Assembly (NCBI RefSeq): GCF_000784355.1
Contig: NZ_KN360934.1
Span: 105,014 to 146,443 of the forward strand
Source: Methanolacinia paynteri
GTDB taxonomy: Archaea > Halobacteriota > Methanomicrobia > Methanomicrobiales > Methanomicrobiaceae
DNA: 41,430 nt
Direction: 5' to 3'
In this document: positions 7,473 to 14,367 of the stretch, in pieces
How the letters are laid out: each line of letters opens with the position of its first letter
How positions within the stretch are numbered: the stretch's first letter is position 1
Translations under genes and position numbers: made by a program
The notes under the pieces: generated by a model
Seen by the model: the letters and a program-made list of their open reading frames with translations, nothing else
The model's database searches: none
What the model was told of the DNA's origin: nothing

Positions 7473-8342
7473 ATGAGTGAACTGTATTACGGGGTTCATA
7501 CATTAGGCGGTGTAATCACCGAAAGAAATGGTGATCTCTGTACAATACGGCTGCGGACGCCTGCCGGTATATTGTCTGTTGAAAAGATGCGTGGTATCGC
7601 AGAGATTGCAGAAAGATTCGGCCAGAATGAAGTACACCTCACGACACGGCAGACCCTGGAGATCCCTCATATCCACCACACAAGACTGGAAGAGATAAAG
7701 GAGGCGCTTGCGGAGAACGGGACGCCTCTCGGATCGGAAAAGGACGAGGTCGTAAATATCGTGGCATGTCCCGGTACCGAGAGATGCAAGTTTGCAAATT
7801 CCGATTCAATTGGTCTTGCAAAAAGGCTCGATGAGAAGCTCTTCGGAAAAGAGATGCCGGTGAAGATCAGGATCTCGATCTCCGCCTGCTCTTATGCATG
7901 CACCAGTCCTGTCTTAAACGAGATCGGAATAACTACGAGGGTCTCGCCGCACCGGACACCAGGCCTTTGTACAGGGTGCGGTCAGTGCAGCGAATACTGC
8001 AAGGAGGAAGCTATCAGTGTAATCGGCGGCGAGGCCAGAGTCGACAAGGAAAAATGTCTCGAATGCGGCGTATGCGTCACTTCCTGCCCGTTCCAGCTTG
8101 TTGATATCCAGAAGAAATATTATATCATCACGGTCGGCGGACGAAGAGGAAGACACCCCCAGATGGGGCGCGTCCTTGCAGAGGTCGATAACGAGGACGA
8201 TGTCGTAAATATCATTGACCGGCTGGTATACTGGGTATACAGGCGTGCATGGTCCGGCAGACTTCTCTCGGATCAGCTTGAAGACATTAAGTTCGATTCC
8301 TTCAAAAACGATGTGCTTCCCGAACTTCTGAAAAAGGAGTAA
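7473..8342 (+). CDS. Small siroheme sulfite/nitrite reductase-like protein with two [4Fe-4S] ferredoxin motifs
   Basis: 289 residues. A ferredoxin-like half-domain (VHLTTRQTLEIPHI) is followed by the siroheme-[4Fe-4S] ligands C99-x5-C105 and C139-x3-C143. An inserted 2x[4Fe-4S] ferredoxin follows: CTGCGQCSEYC (166-176) and CLECGVCVTSC (195-205). The C-terminal half-domain resumes with GGRRGRHPQMG. This is the single-repeat architecture of the small assimilatory-type and Dsr-like proteins found in methanogens. Likely reaction: six-electron reduction of sulfite or a related oxyanion, or an unrelated siroheme redox step; the substrate is not established. The ATG at 7473 has a TATA-like TATTATAC about 12 bases upstream. 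It is probably a single-gene unit after cobS. Confidence 0.88.
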   Translation: MSELYYGVHTLGGVITERNGDLCTIRLRTPAGILSVEKMRGIAEIAERFGQNEVHLTTRQTLEIPHIHHTRLEEIKEALAENGTPLGSEKDEVVNIVACPGTERCKFANSDSIGLAKRLDEKLFGKEMPVKIRISISACSYACTSPVLNEIGITTRVSPHRTPGLCTGCGQCSEYCKEEAISVIGGEARVDKEKCLECGVCVTSCPFQLVDIQKKYYIITVGGRRGRHPQMGRVLAEVDNEDDVVNIIDRLVYWVYRRAWSGRLLSDQLEDIKFDSFKNDVLPELLKKE

Positions 8343-8351
8343 TATCTTATT

Positions 8352-8654
8352 TTAGTATGAATAGAGGGATGTAAATCCTTCATCGTTTTCATCTGCGCAT
8401 ACGATTGCGGTGCCGTCCCTGATTAGAGTCATGAACATCATGTGCGCTGCCATGAGTTCTTCGTCCGGAGTAAGGCCTTTTTGGATCCCGTCCATCTTGG
8501 ACTTCTGCGGCGCTTTGACTTTTCTCTTGTTCACAATCACACCTTCGCAGAATTTGCAGTAGGCGCAGTGGCTGTAGACGGAAACATCCTCATTTTGACA
8601 TTTTACGGACGCCTGACTACCCTTCTCGTCTTTTTTCATCTCAAGCGATTTCAT
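8352..8654 (-). CDS. Small cysteine-containing protein of unknown function
   Basis: 100 residues, not recognised. It has a basic N-terminus, then VYSHCAYCKFCEG (C30, C33, C36 approximately), a CxxCxxC cluster that could bind a metal. The second half is GLTPDEELMAAHMMFMTLIRDGTAIVCADENDEGF, a compact helix-strand stretch. The minus-strand start at 8654 is preceded by AAGAGG, and GATATTTATC (about 8678-8690) could be its TATA box, divergent from tuf. Codon use resembles the neighbours. Convergent with the siroheme reductase gene, leaving nine bases between stops. Confidence 0.65.
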   Translation of the reverse strand: MKSLEMKKDEKGSQASVKCQNEDVSVYSHCAYCKFCEGVIVNKRKVKAPQKSKMDGIQKGLTPDEELMAAHMMFMTLIRDGTAIVCADENDEGFTSLYSY

Positions 8655-8740
8655 CTCTTACAAACCTCTTACTTAAATCAAGATAAATATCTCTTTTTTA
8701 CGTCGTTTTGATCAATTATCCGCTCAGGTAGTACACAACG

Positions 8741-8826
8741 AAATCTTTTATATGGCTGGTTTCCATATATAAGATACTCGTACCCAAGCGATTGGACGAA
8801 TTTGAGTAATCAATAAATTTGAGGTT
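8741..8826 (+). promoter_or_regulatory. tuf promoter region with overlapping TATA boxes and a dyad
   Basis: ACGAAATCTTTTATATGG (8738-8755) has a BRE-like and TATA-like layout; a second TATA-like CATATATAAG follows at 8764-8773. The two are the arms of an inverted repeat TATATGG-N7-CCATATA (8749-8755 and 8763-8769). Transcript leaders of roughly 40-55 bases are predicted, ending in GAGGTT at 8821. Confidence 0.55.
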
Positions 8827-8832
8827 ATGATT

Positions 8833-10110
8833 ATGGCATCAGACAAGCCACACATGAATCTGGCCGTGGTCGGGCACATCGATCACGGAAAATCCACAAC
8901 TGTGGGTCGTTTACTGTTTGAGACCGGTGCTGTGCCTGCGCACATCATTGAGAACTACCGTAAGGAAGCGGAATCAAAAGGAAAGGGGTCCTTTGAGTTT
9001 GCATGGGTTATGGACAACCTCAAAGAAGAGCGTGAGCGTGGTATTACTATCGATATCGCTCACAAGAGGTTCGACACCGACAAGTACTATTTTACAATCG
9101 TAGACTGCCCTGGTCACCGTGACTTTATCAAGAACATGATCACAGGTGCATCCCAGGCAGATGCAGCTCTCCTTATTGTAGCAGCACCTGACGGTGCAAT
9201 GGAGCAGACAAAGGAGCACGTTTTCCTTTCCAAGACACTTGGTATCAACCAGCTTATCGTTGGTATCAACAAGATGGATGCAGTAAAATACGACGAAAAG
9301 CGCTATGAGGAAGTCAAGCAGCAGATCAGCGATCTTATCAAGATGGTCGGATTCAACCCCGCAAACGTTCCGTTCATCCCCATGTCCTCGTTCGTAGGCG
9401 ACAACATTGCGACGAAGTCTGCAAACACACCCTGGTACAGCGGTCCCGATCTTCTTGAGGCACTCAACATGCTTCAGCCCCCGGAGATCCCCGTAGACCT
9501 TCCGTTCCGTCTTCCGATCCAGGACGTATACTCGATCTCGGGTATCGGAACAGTCCCCGTCGGACGTATTGAAACCGGTATCATGAAGAAGGGAATGAAG
9601 GTTTCATTCATGCCCGCAAACAAAGCCGGTGAGGTAAAGTCAATCGAGATGCACCACGAGGAAATCCCCGAGGCAAAGCCCGGCGACAACGTCGGTTTCA
9701 ACGTCCGTGGTATTGGAAAGAACGATATCCGCCGTGGAGATGTTTGCGGTCCTGAGGAAAAGCCCCCGTCGGTTGCAGAGGAATTCACAGCACAGATCGT
9801 TGTTCTCCAGCACCCGAGTGCAATTACAGTCGGATACACCCCTGTATTCCACTGCCACACTGCACAGGTTGCATGCACATTCGTTGAACTCCAGAAGAAG
9901 CTTGACCCGCGCACAGGTCAGGTCAAGGAAGAGAACCCCACATTCCTGAAGGCAGGAGATGCGGCAATCGTCAAGCTGCGCCCGGTCCAGCCTCTCGTCA
10001 TCGAGAAGTTCAAGGACATCCCACAGCTCGGAAGGTTCGCAATCCGTGATATGGGTTCGACAATTGCAGCCGGTATGTGTATAGACATTGACCTCAAAGA
10101 TATGAGATAA
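8833..10110 (+). CDS. tuf: Translation elongation factor 1-alpha (EF-Tu homologue)
   Basis: 425 residues. It delivers aminoacyl-tRNA to the ribosome as a GTP complex. G1 GHIDHGKST (14-22), G3 DCPGHRD, G4 NKMD and G5 SSF are all intact, followed by the two beta-barrel domains ending KDMR. Two ATGs are possible, 8827 and 8833; GAGGT at 8821-8825 is correctly spaced only for 8833, which also gives the family N-terminus [21 protein letters not shown]. Third-position codon bias is stronger here (GTC, AAG, GGT, CTT) than in neighbours, as expected for a highly expressed gene. A T8 run follows the stop but rpsJ begins 33 bases on, so both are probably one operon. Confidence 0.98.
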   Translation: MASDKPHMNLAVVGHIDHGKSTTVGRLLFETGAVPAHIIENYRKEAESKGKGSFEFAWVMDNLKEERERGITIDIAHKRFDTDKYYFTIVDCPGHRDFIKNMITGASQADAALLIVAAPDGAMEQTKEHVFLSKTLGINQLIVGINKMDAVKYDEKRYEEVKQQISDLIKMVGFNPANVPFIPMSSFVGDNIATKSANTPWYSGPDLLEALNMLQPPEIPVDLPFRLPIQDVYSISGIGTVPVGRIETGIMKKGMKVSFMPANKAGEVKSIEMHHEEIPEAKPGDNVGFNVRGIGKNDIRRGDVCGPEEKPPSVAEEFTAQIVVLQHPSAITVGYTPVFHCHTAQVACTFVELQKKLDPRTGQVKEENPTFLKAGDAAIVKLRPVQPLVIEKFKDIPQLGRFAIRDMGSTIAAGMCIDIDLKDMR

Positions 10111-10143
10111 TCCGGTTCTCAATATTTTTTTTGGTGACCAAAA

Positions 10144-10452
10144 ATGCAAAAAGCAAGAATTCGTCTTTCCGGAACCGACTTTGAAAAAGTCGAAATGGTT
10201 TGCGACCGTATTAAAGAGATAGCTGAAAGAACAGGCGTAAACTTAGCAGGTCCGGTACCTCTTCCCACAAAGAAGCTGGTTGTACCCATTCGCAAGAGCC
10301 CCGACGGTGAGGGAACGGCTACATGGGATCGCTGGCAGATGCGTGTTCACAAGAGACTAATTGATCTCGATGCAGACGAGCGTGCACTCAGGCAGCTGAT
10401 GCGCATTCAGGTCCCCAAGGACATCGGCATTGAGATAGTTCTCGAGAACTAA
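10144..10452 (+). CDS. rpsJ: 30S ribosomal protein S10
   Basis: 102 residues, the standard archaeal length. [63 protein letters not shown] and the C-terminal [15 protein letters not shown] are characteristic; the tuf-rpsJ order is the conserved end of the archaeal str operon. GGTGA lies seven bases before the ATG. S10 sits in the head of the small subunit. Confidence 0.98.
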   Translation: MQKARIRLSGTDFEKVEMVCDRIKEIAERTGVNLAGPVPLPTKKLVVPIRKSPDGEGTATWDRWQMRVHKRLIDLDADERALRQLMRIQVPKDIGIEIVLEN

Positions 10453-10466
10453 ACAGGAGGCGGCAC

Positions 10467-12203
10467 TTGAGAGCCGCAGAATTAACCTCTCAATTTAAAG
10501 GATTTTTTACTTTTGAGAGGACTCTTGTTCTGATATTTTTAGTAAGCCTGCTTTTCAGGCTTGCGTTTTTGGATCTGAAGCTCCTCCATCATGATGAGGC
10601 CATTCACTCGTGGTTTTCATACAGGCTTCTTACTCTTGGGGAATACAGCTACGATCCTGTCTATCACGGGCCTTTCCTGTATTACGTCACTGCCGGTGTC
10701 TTTTCATTTTTAGGCGCCAGTGAGTTTACAGCCAGGCTGATTCCCGCAATTTTGGGAAGCACGTTATGTCTGTTCGTGTACCCTGTATACAGGCTTGGCT
10801 ATCTTAATCGTATCCAGGCAATTGTTGCAGCCGTATTCTTTGCAATATCACCCGATCTGGTATATTTCTCGCGTTTCCTCAGGAATGATATATTTGTGGT
10901 ATTTTTCACTCTCGTTATTCTGGTTGCCGCATTGTATTATATCGAGAAAGGGAAACTGCGTTATGCCCTGATAGCCGGAGCAGGCGTCGGATTCGGGATG
11001 TCATGCAAGGAGAATATGCCGATAGTGGTCCTGATATTTGCGGTGTTTCTCCTTTATCTTGTATACTCGGGTAAATGGAAACTCCCGCGCCTCTGGATCC
11101 GTGATCTCGCATGTACAGTTATAATTGCCGTCGGAATAATGGCGGTATTTTACTCATCGTTCGGAGCAGTTCCGGAGATGCTCATGACCGGCTGGCAGAC
11201 TGCCATTGAGCACTGGCTTGCGATGCACGAGGAGCAGAGGCTTGGCGGACCGCCTTATGTGTATATTCTGCTTTTCATTCTCTATGAACTGCCGATATTC
11301 CTGCTCGCCATTTATTCGGTTTACAGGTTCTTTATGGGCGGAAGAAGCCTGAAAAGGAAGAGAAAGCAGTTCCTGCCCGAGGAAGAAGCTAAGTTTCCCG
11401 AAGATCTGCTTGAGGGAGATGCAGAAACGGTACTCCCTGAAGAGGTTGCAACTACCAGTGACGAGAATCTTTGCACAGAGAATCCGGTTCCTGTAGTTGA
11501 TAGCGAAGCAGGGACTGCAATTGACGAAGTGAAAGAACCACTCGGTAAACCTACTGGTTTATCCCTCCCGGTTATTGATAAAAAGACAGAATTTGCAAGA
11601 TTCTGCATATTCTGGATGATTGCATCGATGGCGGCATATGCATATATCGGCGAGAAGGTCCCGTGGCTGATACTTCACCAGCTTGTCCCGATGATCTTTG
11701 TGTCGGTCATCTATATTGAGAGATGGAAGGTCTGGGTTCCGGTGCTGGCATCTGTATTCCTCATCGTGATGATGCTCCATGTCGCCTTTACTCCGGCAGA
11801 TATCAACGAACCTATAGTTCAGGTTCAGAATTCGGAGGAGCTAAAGGAGCTCTTTACAATGATTGACGCCTCGGATAAAGTTGCAGTCGATTTTGACGAG
11901 AGATGGCCTATTGCATGGTACTATTACAGCGAAGAAGGCAAAAAGGTCAGTTATGTGACCGATATGAATAAGAATATAGATTATCTTAAAAACGGTGATT
12001 TCGATCTGATAATAGTCCATGATGACAAGAATCTCTCTGTGCCGGGCTATGAGAAGTATACGACTCTTAAGAAGAGCTACTGGTTCTCATATTATGATAA
12101 TAAGGATCGCCTGATTCCCTATTATTTCCTGAGGGATGGCAAAGTTGGCAGTCTTAATTACGATGTTTTAGTCCGGACGAATAGCAGTTGGGAAACTGTA
12201 TAA
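10467..12203 (+). CDS. Agl23/TIGR03663-type polytopic membrane protein (glycosylation or flippase-associated, GT-C-like)
   Basis: 578 residues with about ten membrane helices. After the first helix comes LLHHDEAIHSWFSYRLL, whose acidic pair resembles the catalytic loop of GT-C glycosyltransferases; VYHGPFLYYVTAG, FSRFLRNDIFVVFFTL and MSCKENMP are further family blocks. Residues 290-370 are a long charged, acidic cytosolic-type insert. A soluble domain of about 130 residues closes the protein. Haloferax Agl23 of this family is linked to lipid-linked sugar translocation in N-glycosylation; that role is inferred. The TTG start at 10467 is fixed by a perfect AGGAGG six bases upstream. It sits 14 bases after rpsJ, an unusual partner for a ribosomal operon. 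Confidence 0.8.
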   Translation: MRAAELTSQFKGFFTFERTLVLIFLVSLLFRLAFLDLKLLHHDEAIHSWFSYRLLTLGEYSYDPVYHGPFLYYVTAGVFSFLGASEFTARLIPAILGSTLCLFVYPVYRLGYLNRIQAIVAAVFFAISPDLVYFSRFLRNDIFVVFFTLVILVAALYYIEKGKLRYALIAGAGVGFGMSCKENMPIVVLIFAVFLLYLVYSGKWKLPRLWIRDLACTVIIAVGIMAVFYSSFGAVPEMLMTGWQTAIEHWLAMHEEQRLGGPPYVYILLFILYELPIFLLAIYSVYRFFMGGRSLKRKRKQFLPEEEAKFPEDLLEGDAETVLPEEVATTSDENLCTENPVPVVDSEAGTAIDEVKEPLGKPTGLSLPVIDKKTEFARFCIFWMIASMAAYAYIGEKVPWLILHQLVPMIFVSVIYIERWKVWVPVLASVFLIVMMLHVAFTPADINEPIVQVQNSEELKELFTMIDASDKVAVDFDERWPIAWYYYSEEGKKVSYVTDMNKNIDYLKNGDFDLIIVHDDKNLSVPGYEKYTTLKKSYWFSYYDNKDRLIPYYFLRDGKVGSLNYDVLVRTNSSWETV

Positions 12204-12225
12204 TAATCTATTTTTTCTTTTCTGT
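12204..12225 (+). terminator. T-rich terminator after the tuf-rpsJ-agl23 operon
   Basis: The stop is followed by taataatcta and then a T-rich tract at 12211-12223, suitable for archaeal intrinsic termination. Confidence 0.5.
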
Positions 12226-12293
12226 TTCACATCTGCTTTGTAAATATTATTTTATTATTTGAACTGGTGACCTAAAGTCGCCTTGGGTTTCGA

Positions 12294-12408
12294 AAGGGGC
12301 GGAACCCCTTCGGTAGGCAACCCTTGCGCAAGTTCGCTTCGCAGGCTCAGCGAACACGCCCTGACCTCAGGGCTTTGCGCTTGCGATAATGCTACCCTTT
12401 CGGGCAGC
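12294..12408. repeat. Structured block A: nested hairpins, possible ncRNA or dispersed palindromic repeat
   Basis: Five helices can be drawn: AAGGGG/CCCCTT (12294-12299, 12305-12310); GTTCGCT/AGCGAAC (12332-12338, 12349-12355); GCCCTGA/TCAGGGC (12358-12364, 12367-12373); GCT-CCC/GGG-AGC with a TTTC loop (12391-12408); and a long-range CGCAAG/CTTGCG (12327-12332, 12380-12385) that encloses the middle two as a three-way junction. GGTAG/CTACC (12312-12316, 12392-12396) could close it further. Strand cannot be decided. I cannot match it to RNase P, SRP RNA or tRNA. Confidence 0.55.
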
Positions 12409-12473
12409 CTCTATAGTGAATCATAATAATCGCCTTGATAATTGTATTGTGATATTGGAAAAAACTGGAGCAA

Positions 12474-12563
12474 AAAGGGGATGCTTGTCCATCCCCTTTG
12501 CGACTTATCGCGATCAGGGGGAGGGTCATAGGGAGGGGGAATCTTCCCTCTCCCTTTTGTTGT
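12474..12563. repeat. Structured block B: two long perfect or near-perfect stems
   Basis: AAAGGGGATG and CATCCCCTTT (12474-12483, 12490-12499) form a perfect ten-base stem with loop CTTGTC. GGGAGGGGGA and TCCCTCTCCC (12531-12540, 12545-12554) form ten pairs with one G-U, followed by TTTTGTTGTT, terminator-like on the plus strand. TTATCGCG occurs twice, at 12505-12512 and 12563-12570. Confidence 0.6.
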
Positions 12564-12673
12564 TATCGCGTGTTATTACTCCACGAACATAAATCGAAAC
12601 TTGTCAAATCTTATTTCACATTACATTCATATTTTTATATGTCAGAATCAATCTTTCATCAGGATAAGGTAGC

Positions 12674-13513
12674 ATGGATACGCAAAAGGCAGAATGGCTT
12701 TGGCAGTGTACTATACCCGACAATACGGAACTCCAGGAGCATACACTTAAAACAAGCCGCTGCATCATAGTCGGAGAGCGATGCACCATAGATTACGGGC
12801 TGAAGGGCGAGGACATCCTTGTCGGTGAGTTCTGTCGAATCAACGGCAATATCAAATCGGATGGCGATTTCCGTCTTGACAACTGGTCTGAAATAACCGG
12901 CGACATATATGTTAACGGAGATGCCTTCCTTGGCGAAGGAGTGAAAGTCAGCGGAAAACTGGTTGTAGAGGGAGATCTGGATCTCGGTGATAATGTCCAG
13001 ATAGCGCAGGGATTTGAAGCACACGGATGGATATCGATCCGGAACCCTATGCCGGTCATCACCTATATCCTTCTTTACCTGATAACTCTTCTCGGGCTTG
13101 AAAAAGAGGAGGATATCTCTAATTTTTTCAAAAACCTTGTTGAAGAGGATGAAGATGAAAAATCAGTTCCCCTTGTGATCTCCCCGAATTCAGTTCTTGA
13201 TATGGAGAGATTTTCATCACCCGGAAAGATGACGATTGGAAAGGACTGCCGTCTTCATGGAAATATCAGGGCTAAATCGATAACCGTTCATGAAAAATGC
13301 ACGATCTTCGGCAGTCTCAGCGCAGAGCAGGATGTCGTTATAATGGAGTCTAATATCGTACACGGGGCTGTGAATTCTTCATCCGGCAATGTGGAGATAA
13401 TGAATGATTCTCATGTCCTCGGCGATGTTAAATGTAAAAGCCTTGTTATCGATGAGAGATCGCATATCGACGGCATGATTGTCGCACCAGGCGGTGTAAA
13501 AATTCAGAGGTGA
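12674..13513 (+). CDS. Bactofilin-like (polymer-forming cytoskeletal) protein with central hydrophobic segment
   Basis: 279 residues. Two arrays of short beta-strands of the right-handed beta-helix type are visible: residues 28-120 (INGNIKSDGDFRL, EITGDIYVNGDAFLG, VSGKLVVEGDLDLGDNVQI) and 180-279 (LHGNIRAKSITV, IFGSLSAEQDVVI, VLGDVKCKSLVIDER, IDGMIVAPGGVKI). This is the bactofilin (DUF583) pattern. Between them residues 127-142 are strongly hydrophobic (PVITYILLYLITLLGL), followed by an acidic stretch EEDEDEK, so the protein may be anchored in or touch the membrane with the two halves linked by a hinge. A TATA-like TTTTTATATG (about 12632-12641) and AAGG near 12667 precede the ATG. The methyltransferase-like gene follows after two bases. 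Confidence 0.78.
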   Translation: MDTQKAEWLWQCTIPDNTELQEHTLKTSRCIIVGERCTIDYGLKGEDILVGEFCRINGNIKSDGDFRLDNWSEITGDIYVNGDAFLGEGVKVSGKLVVEGDLDLGDNVQIAQGFEAHGWISIRNPMPVITYILLYLITLLGLEKEEDISNFFKNLVEEDEDEKSVPLVISPNSVLDMERFSSPGKMTIGKDCRLHGNIRAKSITVHEKCTIFGSLSAEQDVVIMESNIVHGAVNSSSGNVEIMNDSHVLGDVKCKSLVIDERSHIDGMIVAPGGVKIQR

Positions 13514-13515
13514 AA

Positions 13516-14352
13516 ATGAAAATTCTTGAGACTTTTGAAATAGAGGATTGCAGCTGTATTGAGCCGACACTTATGGATCATCTTGAAGACAGATACACCG
13601 ATATGGCTGTAATGATGGCCGCCGACGAAGCAAGGCTTCTGATCGACGAGAAAGAGGATCCCGTGGCCCTGGCGCTCCATGATTCGAAAAATTGGTTTGT
13701 ATCGTCATATATCTTCAGGGAGCCGGAACTTGGTGTCATCGAAAAGTTCGAAGAGTGTGGGGGGGATATCTACCAGGAGAATCGTGATGACTATACGGAT
13801 TCTATAAGGGAATACTACTGTCTTGAGATGGTAAAGGAATTTCCCGGTGTTCTCGAAGACAACAGGCCCGGAAGGGATATACTCGTCAGGGAACTCCTTG
13901 AAGAGGTCTTTGGAAGCGGCTGCATAGGTATGAAGACCGCCACGGATTTCTGCTGCGGCTCCGGAGTCGCCACATCGGTTCTGAATGATATGGGCAAGGA
14001 TACGCTCTCCTTTGATCTTGATGCCTCTCTCATCTCGCTTGGGGTCCAGAAGAAAAGACTTGATCCGAAAAGGGCGATGTGCATCGATGGGAGAGCAGCC
14101 TCCGTTTTTTGCCCGGAATCCGATCTCTGCCTCGCTCTTATGCTCGGGGATATAAACAACATGAATTATCCAATCTGGGAGTGCATGATCGGCGAGATAC
14201 TTGCAATCGGTAAAAAGTCCCTGATCTCCGTGGCAACGGAACGCGAATCGAAAATGGTAGAGAAATGGCTCGAAGAAGAGGACGCCTCAGTTACATCGTT
14301 TGAAAATACATGCGATCCGATTTATGACAGGTTTGTTCTGGTAGCTGAATAA
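13516..14352 (+). CDS. Putative SAM-dependent methyltransferase-like protein coupled to the bactofilin-like gene
   Basis: 278 residues, not assigned to a named family. The centre has a Rossmann motif I-like TDFCCGSGVATSVL (about residues 142-155), then a motif II-like LSFDLDASLISLGVQKKRL and MCIDGRAASVFCPESDLCLALMLGDINN, consistent with a class I methyltransferase. The first 130 residues are an acidic helical region with no clear family. Many cysteines are present in the N-terminal half and centre. GAGGTG (13507-13512) is well spaced for the ATG at 13516; a GTG at 13510 in the same frame is less likely. Two bases separate it from the bactofilin stop, so the pair is one transcription unit and may act together; substrate unknown. 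Confidence 0.65.
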   Translation: MKILETFEIEDCSCIEPTLMDHLEDRYTDMAVMMAADEARLLIDEKEDPVALALHDSKNWFVSSYIFREPELGVIEKFEECGGDIYQENRDDYTDSIREYYCLEMVKEFPGVLEDNRPGRDILVRELLEEVFGSGCIGMKTATDFCCGSGVATSVLNDMGKDTLSFDLDASLISLGVQKKRLDPKRAMCIDGRAASVFCPESDLCLALMLGDINNMNYPIWECMIGEILAIGKKSLISVATERESKMVEKWLEEEDASVTSFENTCDPIYDRFVLVAE

Positions 14353-14367
14353 TTTCTTTCCAGTTTT

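Larger units (their letters stand above)
12204..12673. other. 470-base non-coding stretch rich in hairpins
   Basis: No credible protein gene is present; the only open frames (12389-12592, 12498-12770) read through hairpins and have no family resemblance. The stretch contains two blocks of strong inverted repeats, listed separately (12294-12408 and 12474-12563), then an AT-rich promoter zone at 12600-12660 for the bactofilin-like gene. The first block is GC-rich against AT-rich flanks, which is striking for an intergenic region. Confidence 0.7.

Noticed and set aside
12250..12420. tRNA, SRP RNA or RNase P RNA in the hairpin-rich spacer
   Set aside because: No T-loop GTTCGAAT, no SRP tetraloop domain and no RNase P core sequences could be found.
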